Position numbers and translations under genes: made by a program. Positions 52,407 to 64,000 of a stretch of DNA of 64,000 nt are shown here, piece after piece. Positions within the stretch are counted from its first letter, which is position 1; every line of letters starts with the position of its first letter. Source of the DNA: Trichostrongylus colubriformis (Eukaryota; Nematoda; Chromadorea; Rhabditida; Trichostrongylidae); the NCBI GenBank assembly GCA_963978905.1, contig OZ022259.1, positions 11,904,001 through 11,968,000 of the forward strand. Reading direction: 5' to 3'. The notes beneath the pieces were generated by a model. That model was not told where the DNA came from and ran no database searches. It saw only the letters and a program-made list of their open reading frames with translations.

Positions 52407-52644
52407 GGGTGTGTGCACCTATGACGTGAAATCGCTTCGCGGCGTCGCATTCGCGGCGCCATCAGTACGACTTGCCGAATCGATTGCCCTTGGGAACCCA
52501 GCAGAGCGTGACTGCGTCACCTCTGCACTTCCACCTGTGCCACACTGCCTCGCTAGAAGGCTGCATGTCCTGCCACTGGTGTTCGCATCCGTTGAACCGC
52601 TAGTCGCGCGCGGCCGCGCGAAAATCTCATAAGTGCGCACACCC
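52407..52644. mobile_element. 9-bp-TSD MITE
   Basis: GGGTGTGTGC ... GCGCACACCC termini with flanks AGTCGACAA (52398-52406) and GGTCGACAA (52645-52653), 8 of 9 matching. Over its length it resembles 10769-11010 ('aatcgcttcgcggcgtcgcattcgcggcgcca'). Confidence 0.88.
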
Positions 52645-52989
52645 GGTCGACAACTTCAGTTGCATACGCTACCATTCGACAAAAACCTAAGGCGTTAATA
52701 ATACCTCTGGTGAACGTGTCCGTATAAAAACCAAAACCAAAAGGGGCATTACCATCATGCATATTTGAGGAATCATACATTGCCTGCGCTTCTAACAAAC
52801 AAATAAAGCGCATACACCCACTGTTGTAGGGCGGTACCTCGTAATGATCCCGATCGTACGAAGATCCCGCCCATGCGTCTGCTTCCTTATTCTTATACTC
52901 GATTACAATGAGATTTTTATACTACGATACTGTGCATTCCTGCAAAGCCGTAAAAGCTGAACAGCTTAGAGGCAGCGATAAGGGAAATT

Positions 52990-53485
52990 CGGACAAGCAA
53001 AGAAAATGTAGTGAATATGAAAGTCGAGGTGTTTAGTGATACGACGACGAAGAAAAAACGGACGGGAGTGGCCAAAGACCGTATAAATAGGATCCCCTTC
53101 CCACCGTTGAATCCCGACTAGGACGACTCTTCCGCCAAGAGGCGGTTAGTCCGAACGAATTCCATTGGCATGTTGCCAAGTAAACGCTAGGAAATGTCTG
53201 AAAGTACGGTAGCATTTCAAGCCTTTTCAAGCTGAAATAGGCTTCGATCCTGCAGCATATCCTTCACCGCTCTCATCGAAGCCAATCAGGAATCACGTCA
53301 CGTGTAGGCGGGGTCTGTTACAAAGGTGTCAGCTGTCAACCGTTACGCCGTCATTACAGCTCGAGGGCGCGCTTTTCAATGGGAGTTTCGTCATAAGCTT
53401 CCGAGGCCCATAGTTTCCATGGGAGTGACTTCAGTTAGAGATTTTCCAGTAACCTTATTATCCCTGATGCTGTTTTTAAGCGCTT
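52990..53485 (+). repeat. dispersed repeat family D, copy 3
   Basis: 'agaaaatgtagtgaatatgaaagtcgagg ... ttccattggcatgttgccaagtaaacgc ... gatgctgtttttaagc'; shows the empty site corresponding to the MITE insertion in copy 1. Confidence 0.65.
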
Positions 53486-53805
53486 CATAAGACAGTTCGG
53501 ATGTTTGTCGATAAAGCAGTGCATCACATACTTTTCTCTCACACTCCTTTCTGAGAATTCTTCATTCCTTTCATACTACCGCAAATCCTCTTTGACCAGC
53601 TTCCAAAAAATATTATCATGGATACCGTACCTCATAGCACCGCAATGGCCAAAAACAGCCAAAAAATGCAAGGAATAAAATTGAAAAACTTAATGTCGCT
53701 CGAATGATACCGCTATATTTGATTCTGTAGCTCTGATCAATAGAGCTGCGTCTTTTAGATAAGCATGATAAAAATTAGCGTGCTCTTCAACAACGTTCTA
53801 GGCAC

Positions 53806-54203
53806 TCAAAGGAATCGTCCACAGAAAATTTTTTTAGTATCCATATATTTATGCTATTAGCCTAATAAGGATCACATGAAAGTTTCACGGGAAAAGTGAG
53901 GATTCGGCTAAAATACAGCCCCCCCCCCAAATCCTCGGCCGGGTGGACGGAGCCTTCGAGTAAAAGCCCCATCCCATCGTCCGCCGTGGCTGGAAAAGGA
54001 GAGTGGTAACTTCTGCTCCCACAACGCGCCTCCGACCGTGGCGGACGACGGGGCAGTGTCAGCCGGGGAGCCCCGCCGGGACTTTGTGGTGCTGTATCTC
54101 ACATTTTTCCCGTGAAACTTTGCAAGCGGCACGCATTAGACAAGTACAACATGAATATGTGGTTAACGAAGAAACTCATTTTTTCGTGGACGATTCCTTT
54201 GAG
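53806..54203. mobile_element. hairpin MITE, family A
   Basis: 'ctcaaaggaatcgtccacagaaaa' and 'tttcgtggacgattcctttgag' bound the copy; inner arms include 'acgaagcctccgacc'-like and GC-rich 'gcggacgacggggc' blocks. Confidence 0.8.
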
Positions 54204-54370
54204 TATGATATGGGTCTCTTCTTTTTCTCACTGATTCCACTAATTGCAGTGTTACCTCATTATTATTTATTATATTCGACAACAAAATACAAAAAAAGCA
54301 TCCCGGAAACACTCTATTATCCACCTATGCTTTAGTTATCTTTAGAAAAATAAGTAATAATATGTCTCAC

Positions 54371-54476
54371 CCCTCGTACAATACCGCTCGCGTCGGGGGA
54401 GTAATTTTCGCCTTGCGACGGTTTGTTCGCGAACAAACCGTCGCATCGTCATAACCCCGACGCGAGCGGTATTGTA
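54371..54476. repeat. short palindromic element
   Basis: 'caataccgctcgcgtcgggg ... gcgacggtttgttcgcg' and inverse 'cgcgaacaaaccgtcgc ... ccccgacgcgagcggtattg' fold around 54424-54430. Confidence 0.75.
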
Positions 54477-54687
54477 GGTATTACGGCACAGTCTTGAGCT
54501 CTCAATAGTCAGGAATCCCAACTGGCTCTCACCTGAAGTCTTTATAGAGAGAATGCGCACTGTAATCGCCCCACATACGTCACGGGCTGCAGGCATGTGG
54601 GAGGAATAGTCGAAATTAAGCTTTAACATGATAATATTATGGTGCTGAGAGTAACTTCATGGCTGTGTATTGATTATGAAACCCTGA

Positions 54688-54912
54688 TTAGTAGAACTGG
54701 ATGAATACCAAGAAAAGCTTAAAAGCGGAAGAAATGGCAGAAACACTGACCGATGCTCCACAGAATGAGCTGGCGTACGGGGAGGGATTTAGGAGTGTTA
54801 GCCTTCCGAGGCGAGAGATGAGTTGAGGCGATAACGCTTGTAATGCGGCGTCCGGTAAGGCGAGGAGGCTTATGCGGCTGCGCGAAGCCATACCTCTCTC
54901 GAGCTCATTGGG
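54688..54912 (-). other. candidate first exon of unknown gene
   Basis: On the minus strand ATGGCTTCGCGC opens 47 codons (MASRSRISLLALPDAALQAL ...) up to a GTCAGT donor near 54750. It is upstream of fozi-1, but its phase (0) does not fit a coding junction to exon 1 there. Not recognised. Confidence 0.2.
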
Positions 54913-55004
54913 ATTATGTCAGAACCCTTTCAATTGGACCGCCGTATTCTCGCATATGATTCATACCGATGAGCAGACAAGCACTAGCACATTCCAAACA
55001 TAAC

Positions 55005-55228
55005 GGGTGTATGTAATTTGGACAGAAAACTCGCATGGCCCGTTTAGGGCGCGATGTGATGATGCGAGCTACGGGCGTCGTATTGGTTGAGTCCTGGAAA
55101 CTTAGAATAAGGTGTAGGGCGCCGTCATCACTTCAGGACCCATCCAATACGGCTCGTATAGCTCGCACCATCGCGTCGCACACCGAAAGCCGCGAAGCGA
55201 ATTTTCCTGTCCTGATGGCAAACACCCC
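55005..55228. mobile_element. 9-bp-TSD MITE
   Basis: GGGTGTATG ... GCAAACACCCC termini with an exact 9-bp duplication AAACATAAC (54996-55004, 55229-55237). The inner arms ('cgatgtgatgatgcgagctacgggcgtcgtattgg' and inverse) are strongly palindromic. Confidence 0.9.
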
Positions 55229-55509
55229 AAACATAACGGAATTTAGAAAGTATCCATAGTCACAGGTTGCCGGGATATATGGCGAAGGGATATACGTGCA
55301 CGAAAATATCACTTCGAACTAATCCTGGTGAAATATACGACTTAAAGGAGATAATTTTTGAAAACGGCATCGTAAGAATATCCGGAAAGGAACGATCAAA
55401 AGGAGATTATGAAGGGACCGACAGGATCTACGTTTTAAAGATATGAAGGGAACCTGCTACTATTACTAGTGAGTGAGTTTCGCATCATTTTAAAATACCT
55501 TGCTGAAGA

Positions 55510-55718
55510 TTAAATCAATGAATCTGAACATGCGTCTGAAATAAAAGGCAGGCCATGGTATTTCGCTTCAAGACCCAGTATAAACAGCGCCTCTAGCTCA
55601 CAAGCATTGGCCGAATACCGCTCGCCGTGGCGATCCTTTACTATGACGAACACCACGGGAACTTCTGTAGCGCATGCCCCGATCGTGACCACGAGCTCGA
55701 CACAAGGACAGCTAAAAC
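55510..55718 (-). other. open frame behind an acceptor, unidentified
   Basis: The CAGTTTTAG acceptor (to 55719) is followed on the minus strand by about 67 codons (VPVVFVIVKDRHGERYSANA, then CELEALFILGLEAKYHGLPF) to a TAA. The composition is protein-like, but I recognise no family; terminal exon or transposon remnant. Confidence 0.3.
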
Positions 55719-56224
55719 TGTTACAGTTCGATGGCTGAGAGTTCGATTATTCGAATGGATTGCTCTGCAGGTAATGTGATGATCATAAGCTGATGTCTGA
55801 GTTGAGAGCAATAATTACAGTAAATGGAGCTGATTGTATCACGAAAGTGACCCAAAGTGTCAAAAAAGCACAACATGTCGTAAGAGATTTTGAGTAGCCC
55901 TGTCGTATGTAATTCACCCAGTCATCGAAATGCTACCAGTGGGAAAAATAATTTAATAGAACGAATCAATTTCAGTGAGTGATGCAGCAAGTGGTGTTAT
56001 GGTGGACCTCTCCTCATGGAAAGTTCAGTGAGTCACTAATGGTTGTTTGTTATTCTCTTTGTCTACGGGTCACATGGGTTTGTCAGCGCACTCTTGGCTT
56101 GATCTTGCTTGAAACTGATGCTTATGATGAACAGAATCATGTAAAGACCTCATAAGAGATAATGTGTTTTTGCCTGGGGAATACATCCCTAAAAGAGGTC
56201 GCCCACATGGAAATTAGGGGCTCA

Positions 56225-56640
56225 AGACCCTATTTAGGGCGAGACCCCAGTCGAAAACCGCATCCCGAGTTGCAGAAACGGCTACAGTTGACAGCTGATG
56301 CCTTTGGATGACAGACCCTGCCTACAGGCGACGTGATTCCTGATTGGCTACGTTGGGAGTGGCCCAAGTGATGCGACTAGGTTGAGGGTATCACGGCGCG
56401 GGGCTTTCTCAGTTTTAGCTTTAACCTTAGTATAGAAACTAGATGGTGTCGTATTCCCGAACACCCCTCCCTGTTTACGATTTGGCAACATGCCAATAGA
56501 AAACTCGTCCGATCACGCCTTTTGACGGATGGGTCCCCGCGTAGAGAATCAACTGTGGCGAAGGGCCCTCGTGTTGTCGGATTGATCACTTTCTTCCTTT
56601 TTTTCTTCACTTGCGTACTAAGCAGCTTGACTCTCATATT
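56225..56640 (-). repeat. dispersed repeat family D, copy 4 (inverted)
   Basis: Minus strand carries the family's 'aaaactgagaaagc', 'gtaaacagggaggggtgttcgggaat' and 'ctattggcatgttgccaaatcg' blocks. Confidence 0.55.
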
Positions 56641-57227
56641 TGATACATTTCTCGTTTGTCCGAATCCCCCCTGTCGCTGTCTTTAACCAAATATAGGACC
56701 GTCTGATTCCAATTCAAGTACGATTTCAATCAGCAAAAATCGGTATGAAACCATGGTGGCGGTCCGATGAGGCATGTTCCGGATGAGTGGTCCGGTGACG
56801 TGGATTAGGCGTCCATAGATAGAAGCTCTGCGCTTGGATTACTGGCTTATGCTATATGGCTTCAAGCGCGTCCTTTATAAAATCTCAAGCCTTCCTAAAA
56901 TAGAGGCTATCGGAATGATATTTATAGCTGACATGTGCTCCACTATTAATTTCACATTTATATAAATAAGATCAAAATAATGTTTAGAAGTATAGCAAGG
57001 CAAAGTAGTACAGCAAATTCGCTGGGACTACGTTTGCATTAATCGTCGATTCTAGTGTTTTTCACATGATTATGCCGTGATCGGATGGGTTCACTGATGC
57101 ACGATAGAGCGTTTTATGGCAAGGAAAAGAAAAGCAAGGCGCTTAATCAGTGTATCGTCACCGACAGAACCAATATTGAGCGGCCACACCTTGAGGCATC
57201 CCCAAGTACTTAATAATATAGCATCAG

Positions 57228-57653
57228 CTTGAAGGAGTCGATCACGGGAAATGAGTGTTACCCATATATTTATGTTGTATTTGCCTAATGTGGGCCGCAT
57301 GCAAAGTTTAACCAAAATATGTGAATGCGGTCTAGATACAGCGCCACTAAGTCTCGGCGTGATGGGCGGGGCCTCCGGACAAGTGCCCACCCAGTTGTCC
57401 GCCGCAGTCGGAGACGGACTTGTAAAAGCAGAAAGTTACGTTAACAGTCCCCCTCTGTTCCCAACCATGACGGACGACGGGACAGGGCTTTTAATCGGAA
57501 GCCTCGCCCACCCGGCCGAGAATTTGGGTAACTGTATATCAGTTGAATTTTCTCGTTTTCGCGTGGAACTTTGCATGTGGCTTCTATTAGAAAATACAAC
57601 ATAAACATATGGATAACAAAGAAACTCAAATTTCCATAAACGATTACTTTAAG
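57228..57653. mobile_element. hairpin MITE, family A
   Basis: 'cttgaaggagtcgatcacggg' and 'ccataaacgattactttaag' ends, with the inner 'cccatatatttatgttgtatttgcctaatgtgggccgcatgcaaagttt' arm. Confidence 0.75.
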
Positions 57654-57738
57654 CGAATTGTGTACATGTAGTATACAGAAGACGACTAGCTGTGGAATCA
57701 TGTATGTCCTGATTACCGCATTATTTCACAGTGCCATT

Positions 57739-57918
57739 AGGTCGCCTTCATAATCTGCGCCGGCAGGGCACGGCTGCGTTCAGAGACGAGGCAGAGTGGC
57801 ATGGGGTGGTGCGGAGACGACACAAACAACTAGACAGGCTGGCACAAGCGGAGACGCAGAGGCAGAGACAGAAACCACGCCCTGTCGCCACCGGCACCGC
57901 AGAGTATGAACACGAACT
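57739..57918. mobile_element. hairpin MITE, family B
   Basis: 'taggtcgccttcataatctgcgccgg' at the left and 'ccggcaccgcagagtatgaacacga' at the right. Confidence 0.7.
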
Positions 57919-58059
57919 TAGAGATAATCTCTGATTCAGAGATCGTGGACCACTGTAGCACACGTCACTCGGATTTCCATGTACAACTACAAGGAATCGA
58001 AATGATTACTCATTGAGAGCCATCCATCACCACAACTTCAGACTTTTTTTTAATAGCGA

Positions 58060-58440
58060 AATTTTTGAAATTATCTTATCAATTGTTAAAAGTATGCTGA
58101 GTTATGGGCAAAAGCTTCGGTACGGACGGGACTTTTGATAGCTGCTGATTTTCGCGGGCTGTCGCGAAAATCAGCAGCTATCAGAAATCAAAATATCTTA
58201 TCAATATTTTGCATCAATTTTTGCACCTCTTGGCTCATTTGGAAGACTCCACATGGCTGAAGCGGCAGTGGTGCGCGTGACTTTACCGTGTGTAAGCGAT
58301 TCACTTGCTTTTTCCCATTTTCTCCTACGCACCTTTGACATTAAACTGGCTTTTAGGATTATTCTCTTATACAAAGCATATGCATCGAGCTCCTCTTTGC
58401 GGCAGAAGATGTGACAGGCGGTCCACAGCATGCCGTTTTG
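58060..58440 (-). other. unidentified open frame and hairpin, repeat-associated
   Basis: The minus-strand frame 58431-58201 is open and charged (EELDAYALYKRIILKASLMS, then KVRRRKWEKASESLTHGKVT). The adjoining DNA near 58090 ('tgctgagttatgggcaaaagctt') recurs at 49230-49260. Probably transposon-derived; no family recognised. Confidence 0.3.
58136..58183. repeat. perfect 21-bp-arm hairpin
   Basis: 'tgatagctgctgattttcgcg' (58136-58156), loop of six bases, exact inverse (58163-58183). Confidence 0.8.
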
Positions 58441-58626
58441 GTTTCAACCTCATTTAAGGTGTGAAACTGTTATTCTGAGAATACGCTGGATGAGTCAGAG
58501 AATTTGGCTGAGAGGGTGAGGTATTATCGCGGTGAGGGAGGGCGAGTCCCACAACGGGCGCTATTTTGCGACGGCTGATTCTGGGTGATGCACTTAATCA
58601 GCATTCTAAAAGCAGCAAGATGTGAA

Positions 58627-58724
58627 AGGCCGCCTTTATACTTTGCAGCAATCGGCGCCGGCACCTGCGTTGATGTTGCCACCGAAGCCAGTGCCGGGTG
58701 CCGCAAAGTATGAAGACGGCCAAA
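58627..58724. mobile_element. hairpin MITE, family B, compact copy
   Basis: 'ggccgcctttatactttgcagcaatcggcgccggcacctg' against 'cagtgccgggtgccgcaaagtatgaagacggcc'; almost entirely palindromic, 98 bases. Confidence 0.8.
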
Positions 58725-58729
58725 GGCCG

Positions 58730-60215
58730 TCCACACCTAAGCGGCAGTTCTCAGGAAGCACCCAACGAGAGACCCATCAAAGGAGGTATCCTGTTGCTTT
58801 CAGTAGACTTTGATACCGAAGGCGTTGGCTGGCGACTTCACCTTCTGAGACGGAGAGGGTAGTGGACCAAAGCTTCTTTTTGCTTATAAAGGAACATTTC
58901 TAGTACATTACACCTCATTACCTTCACCCTTCCGTTAGTCTGTGCTTCGTATAGTGAGCGAATGTGACCCATAAGCAAAATGACTTCGTTGGTTCCCCCT
59001 GTACATCACGTACACCTCGACAGAAACGTGAGAAACATGCATGGAAACATAGACCCACATAGGCAATAGAACTCCTTGGTTCCCTCACTGAGATTTCGGC
59101 AAAAAATTAAGGTGTGTAACTTTTTATATGACGCCCCCCTCACTGCAATAGCACCTGAGGTGATTTTGAATGTCTAAGTTTTCAGGCACATACAGGATTG
59201 TTTGAAAAAGCTTACTCGTAAAACTGGATGCCACGTGGTCACTCAGCCATTCCCAGCTATTTTAGACATATATGACACAGTGGGAGAATACAAAAATAAA
59301 AATATAATTTCAAAGTCTCACTCTGTTTTATAGGCATCTGGATCAACACAAGGCTTCGAAGCAGAACTGTTATTCCTCAGTTATTTCAGTAATTTTTAGA
59401 GTTATGTTTGTTGAGAAGTATGAAAATACTCACCGGCTTTAATAGAGGTTATACTGTGAGTCACAAGCTGAAACGCGACCGATCGCCGCTCGCACAGGTG
59501 ACGAGTATGCTCAACTTTTCAGAGAATAAAAAGAGCAGTAACAGACTTTGTGAGCGCTTGTCAGCTGATAGAACATAATCACAATCAATGCAACTTGGCT
59601 AGGGAGAACATCATGCCTGCTTCGTCTCTACACCTTCACAAATGCCACTGTGCCTCGCTGCCTGTGAACGCAACTGCCCAAAGTATGTACGCGGTCTAAA
59701 GAATGCGAGAGGTCCAAAGAAAAGACGTGCGGCACAATAGGGAGGAGGCGGAGGAGGCAAGCTTCTAACCAAAACACACACATACCATATTTTGCACACA
59801 GGTGGACGGGTGTGGCCCAGGACATTCGAATCGGATCAGGTCAATGGGGTTTGCGGCGATTCCCCCTTTGCGCGCGCTCCAAGGAACTTGCCACCAAGGT
59901 TCATAGCTGATAAACGGGTGACACAATGACCCAGTTCGATTGTCTTGGCCAAGGGTTGTGCATGATCGTCACGCATCACAGTTTCACCTAATATTACCGA
60001 CTCGTCAATGCTAGGGTGTTCCGAAAAATACGCTCGACGTTAGACTAAACTGAGTAAGAGCAGGTGGAAGATTGCTCAACTCATTCTTCGGTATTTCGAG
60101 TTGCGGGGAGGTGTGGAAAGACCAGAAGTTTCAGTAAGTGAGGTGTCTGAGAAATCAGCTATGTTAAAGGCACATTTCGCAGTAATCAGATGGATCAACA
60201 TATCTTTTTGTAGTA
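58730..60215. other. no gene recognised
   Basis: Contains a family B fragment (59645-59697) and a short block shared with 13900-13960 ('gcccccc...ctcattgcgatagcac' at 59138). Nothing coding is supported. Confidence 0.35.
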
Positions 60216-60224
60216 GATCCTTGG

Positions 60225-60463
60225 GGGGTGAGGCCACTTACGCCAGAAAACCGTGTGGCTGCCCGCGACGAGCGGCGTGGCGGCTGCGGGTGCCAGGAGC
60301 AGGGCTGGCAGTCTTCAAGCGGCAGTGTGGCATGGGTGGAAGGGCAGATGTGACGCAGCCACGCTGTGCCGGGCTCTCAAAGGCAATTGATTTGCATGTC
60401 GTACTGGTGGCGCCGCGAGTGCGACGCCGCTGAAGCGATTTTCTGGCGTAAGTGGCCCCACCC
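60225..60463. mobile_element. 9-bp-TSD MITE, variant termini
   Basis: GGGGTGAGGCCACTTACGCC ... GGCGTAAGTGGCCCCACCC, with an exact 9-bp duplication GATCCTTGG (60216-60224, 60464-60472). The interior is the family's 'gccgcgagtgcgacgccgctgaagcgatttt' in inverted layout relative to 52407-52644. Confidence 0.92.
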
Positions 60464-61019
60464 GATCCTTGGATAACAAGCCAGGCTGCACCTTCTTCGC
60501 GTCGCCCCGCTGCAATATCACGGCGCAACACCCGCTAGAACATTGACGCCACCCACTTGAGTTCCCTTATTAGTCAACTGAGCAAAATGGGTGGCGTCGG
60601 AGTGGGATTGAGCAGGTGTAGCACTGTGATAACGCACCGTGGCCACGCAAAAATGTGCAGCCTGACTGATCACCCAAGGATGCACTGTTCCAAGAGGGTA
60701 GATCGTCCTACCAGATTTGCGCGAAGTGTGCCCTCAGAAGAGTTGAGGCTTAAGAAAGTTGTTAGCATGAGCGCACAGCCTAAGCAAAGTGTTAGCAAAG
60801 ACTTCATTGAGCCCAAGGATTGCCGGGAATTTAGCACGGATCCCCAATAATCCTGAGCAGATTAATCACATTAACCAAAAATATCAGCGACATATTATGG
60901 TTAATATTGTCTACAACTTCTTGGAGAAACAGTTTTAATCCGTCGTTCAGGGAAGATTGTGCACAAAGTTGCTCAGTATGACATCACTGTCACGTATAGT
61001 CAGCGTAGTCGCGGTTCGA

Positions 61020-61720
61020 TCGACTGCCCTTCCAACCGTTGACAGGACCACATCAGGGTACAGGATTTCCGTGCGCCACCACTGGGCTCCGTTTCGAAAG
61101 GCTACCACTATTCGGCGAGAGCTCCGCCTAGCTACGCCAGGGTCCACACTGTTCTTCTTATGGTATGGACGCTGTTCTCAGAAGATATGGGCTGCAGCTC
61201 TGGCATACCAGGCCAAGAAGAACAGCGGCGCGATCCTTGCCTCAACCCTATCCCGCCTTGAACCCCACAGAATACCCTATGTAGCACAATGATTATAATT
61301 ATACTTATTATTTACACAACTACTTTCATTACTCGACCTCCTCATGTCTTCCTGCCAGGACCCAGGTCTAACCTTGCCTCATGTCTCCTCCCTTCTCCAC
61401 AAGGATCGACCAAAACTCCAGCGGTAACGCGGCAATTACTGCACCCTGCAGGCTCACTTTTCAGACGCCCGCTTAGACGCTTCCTCGAAAATGGCGGACG
61501 AGGGATAGCAGCGCTCAACAAGCCAACGCAGTGCGCCTGCCTGCACAGCGTTCTATACGGCCTAAGAGCACGAGAGACACGCTTTCGCCCTTGACAGTCC
61601 AGCTTAGCATTCTCGCGGCGGCGGATGCCCGGTGCCCTTCTCCTTCCAGAGGGAAAGACGTAGCACCGACTGGCGGAGGCGACTTTATGGCTGGAAGTGG
61701 GACCAGGCGCGCGATGTGCC
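61020..61720 (+). repeat. dispersed repeat family E, copy 2
   Basis: Shares ordered blocks with 16440-17055, including 'gactgcaccctgcagg' and 'ggatgcccggtgcccttctcc'. Frames at 60957-61292 are open but unrecognised. Confidence 0.5.
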
Positions 61721-61789
61721 TAGAGGAACGCTAGAAGCGTATTAGGTACTATCGTGTTCATAAATACTTTACATTATCATCATTTAAAG

Positions 61790-62285
61790 GAACCGGAAGG
61801 GATCCGAATCAAGAGGAAGATACAATGAAATGAGCATTTTGTAACGAACACTGAAGGTTAGAAGCGATAATCGGTGGAAAAACTCGGATTCAAAAGCGCG
61901 ACGCTGCGGTGTGTATTTGCATCCCCTTCGCATCAACACACTGACTTTCCGAGTTGTCCGCTGTAAGAGACGGGCCGAGGTCCAACGTCAATTTTAGCAC
62001 CTGACTCCAAGCGCAGTGGAGTGGCCATTCCCAACTACATTAGCATTCATGTAAATACATCTAGAAAAATATAAGAAAAAACAAAGTAAAAAGCAAAAGG
62101 AAAAACAAATTTATAATAAAAACACCTCCTTTTGGCACCATGCAAAGGCGTCAAATTGGCGAGTTTGTGCAATGGTGGCCACTTAAACTCGTCCACACTA
62201 CGTCTGTTCTACCGTAAGCCAAAATAACCCCCTTCCGATGTCTTTAACTTTAAAAGAACCTTGGGTTCGTCCAGAAAGAGAAGAG
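61790..62285. repeat. dispersed repeat, copy 2 of the element at 455-930
   Basis: 'gaacactgaaggttagaagcgataatcggtgg ... attcaaaagcgcgacg ... cttccgatgtctttaact' follows the order of the first copy. Confidence 0.5.
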
Positions 62286-62338
62286 AATTCAGCAGAGGAT
62301 GAAATATGGTCCCCATACAGATCGATAACAATTAAGGC

Positions 62339-62554
62339 TCACATAGGAACATTTCGGTAGGGATGAAAATACTGATTTGTCGATCTCTCGGTTCTATGAG
62401 CTGGCATGTACCAATATGATTTTTCTGAATTCCGACTGTGCCTATGTATCGATTGTCTCTTGTCTGACATCGAGCAGTTCATGCGGCCACCACTATCGTT
62501 CTCGTTCAAATTTGCAAATTGTTCATATTTCTCATTCACACCTTCCCGAACCAA
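62339..62554 (-). other. polar open frame, unidentified
   Basis: About 72 codons ending in TGA (EKYEQFANLNENDSGGRMNC, then SIHRHSRNSEKSYWYMPAHR). The composition is exon-like, but no convincing acceptor or family is seen. Could be a terminal exon of a gene beyond the window. Confidence 0.25.
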
Positions 62555-62779
62555 ATTAAATTAGCTGGCAGTTGTAGAATTGGTTTCACGTGTCCACAAA
62601 TCCGCTAAGAAGCTGCTATACTAAAGCGATTATCTTAAAATCTTCGAGACGTGATCATCGAGTCGCCAGCAGTTGCGGCAAAATCACTGATCCCCAATCT
62701 TTGACCCCGGATTACCATCTTCTACTGTGCTCAGTCTTTGAGAATGGATCTTCCACGGGATGTCAGGCACGGTGCTAGT

Positions 62780-64000
62780 TAATACTCACCTAGATTCCGC
62801 ATATCCATAGTCTAGACCTCAGTATTCAGACTTGGGCAAAGACTCAGGTAATCCGTGTTTCTATCTCCCTATCCGCTTACTCCTGTTTTGTTCTTGATGG
62901 AATCGTTACAAATTTACTTCCAGAACTCTGGGCGCATAGTTGAAGTATGTCGATCCAAAGAAGGGACACCGTGCGTTGAACGGCGCTATGGTTCAAGAAG
63001 GTCATGCGTGAAGCTACTCGCGCTCAATGGTGAGTGCGTCAGGTGCTGCGCATGAACGCCACACATCACAGATTTACAAGGTTTCGATCGATACGTCAGC
63101 AATGCACGCACCGAAACACGTCCGCCAAAAATATCGGGTAGCAGATAGAGAGTAGTATTTGAGGGTTTAGGCGTTTCATTTTGGTTTTTTTGTTGCGACA
63201 TTACATGAGACCTCTGCGTTTGCACTGAACAAACTATCAATTGCCCTGGCGAATTTGAAAGTAAGGAAGTAAAAGTTTTTTTTCTTCAATACAAACAGTT
63301 TTTTTGCATACTAAAATGTACAAAAAAATTTAAAAAATGAGGTTGAAGCAAGCTACAGACTATTGCCAGGAGTTAGTCCAGAATAAGACTTTATGAAATG
63401 GAATTAGGGATCATTGTGAAGAAGTCCTTCACTCGTAGTATAACTGCACTCACAAAGGGGATCTGTGCCCCCCCCTCCCCACCCCCCGCCCCTCAAGACG
63501 CCCAACAAGGTTATATTAGCTTTGTTGGCTTCTGAGATATGCAGGAAAGTTGCGCCGCGTCTGCATCCACAGTCCCCGTCTTTCGGTGTGGCAAAATTCA
63601 CTTCTACTTGAATTTTTGTTTTGGCACCGCCTGAGTAAATATTATGGGGTCGGTGAACGGCACTGAGCAACGTAGAACAAACACAGTGACGATTTCGTTA
63701 CTGCACTAGAAACAACACAGCGCCTCGCGATCGCAGTAATCATCGCATAGTCACTGAAATCTCGTGCTATCCAAATGAGAAACGAAATCTTTTTGAAACG
63801 AAATTTCACCAGCGTTGAAGATTCCCCTCCTCTGTTCAAGTGAAGCATCCCAGGATGACACTCTGGCAAGAGAATGTGATTCGGGTTCATCTCCTTTTTT
63901 CCACGAGCCTGTTTTTTTATAAACGGATGCAAAGTGCAGTGTGCATCGTGGAGCTACGAGAATAGGCCAGACGCATGGCATGCAAATCACAGTAGCGCCC
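62780..64000. other. no gene recognised
   Basis: Several unrelated short frames and a C-rich tract (63471-63495). Nothing is supported. Confidence 0.35.

Noticed and set aside
60101..60531. 97-110 codon frames on both strands
   Set aside because: GC-rich interior of the 9-bp-TSD MITE; stop codons are rare there for compositional reasons.

Overview
The window is eukaryotic and almost certainly from a nematode, most likely a strongylid (hookworm-type) worm. The evidence is introns with short pyrimidine-rich TTTCAG/TTTTAG acceptors, trans-splice-like acceptors a few bases before start codons, a protein architecture (C2H2 zinc fingers plus a formin-homology FH2 domain) known from the nematode factor FOZI-1, and dense short inverted-repeat transposons. 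The species assignment is inference. I found no rRNA, convincing tRNA, CRISPR or bacterial-type operon.

Two split genes can be reconstructed by joining phase-compatible exons, both on the minus strand. (1) Positions about 1-8502 hold a Trm9/TRMT9B-family tRNA wobble-uridine methyltransferase in six exons. The last exon runs into the left edge of the window, with a possible stop codon cut by the edge. (2) Positions 29335-51278 hold a fozi-1 orthologue in fifteen exons (654 codons plus stop). It has an alanine/proline-rich N-terminus, a Q/A-rich linker, two C2H2 fingers, an Arg/Ser/Pro linker, a second Q/A-rich segment and a divergent FH2 domain. Every exon junction agrees in phase. The 3' FH2 exons are packed with three introns of 56-71 bases, while the 5' introns are kilobases long and loaded with transposons.

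The rest (8.5-29.3 kb, 51.3-64 kb and the large introns) is repeat-rich non-coding DNA. Recognisable families are: mariner elements (a near-identical 899-bp pair at 9.5 and 26.5 kb, a degenerate one at 1.6 kb, an internally deleted one at 36.2 kb); two palindromic mariner derivatives (39.06 and 44.7 kb) whose two arms both carry the 3' end of a transposase gene; a Tc1-like non-autonomous element (20 kb); a CR1-like LINE fragment (4.1 kb); at least eight copies of a roughly 240-bp element with GGGTGTGTGC-type termini and 9-bp target duplications (Mutator-like by that criterion); a hAT-like MITE with 8-bp duplication and G/C homopolymer arms (21.2 kb); and several hairpin MITE families present in 3-7 copies. 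Nested insertions at 10.8 kb and 44.7 kb give relative ages.

The two genes are not obviously in one pathway: one modifies tRNA anticodons, the other is a nuclear cell-fate regulator. They share only strand and neighbourhood. No protein-coding system of an unknown type is visible. The most interesting content is the zinc-finger/formin gene and the architecture of the inverted-repeat transposons.
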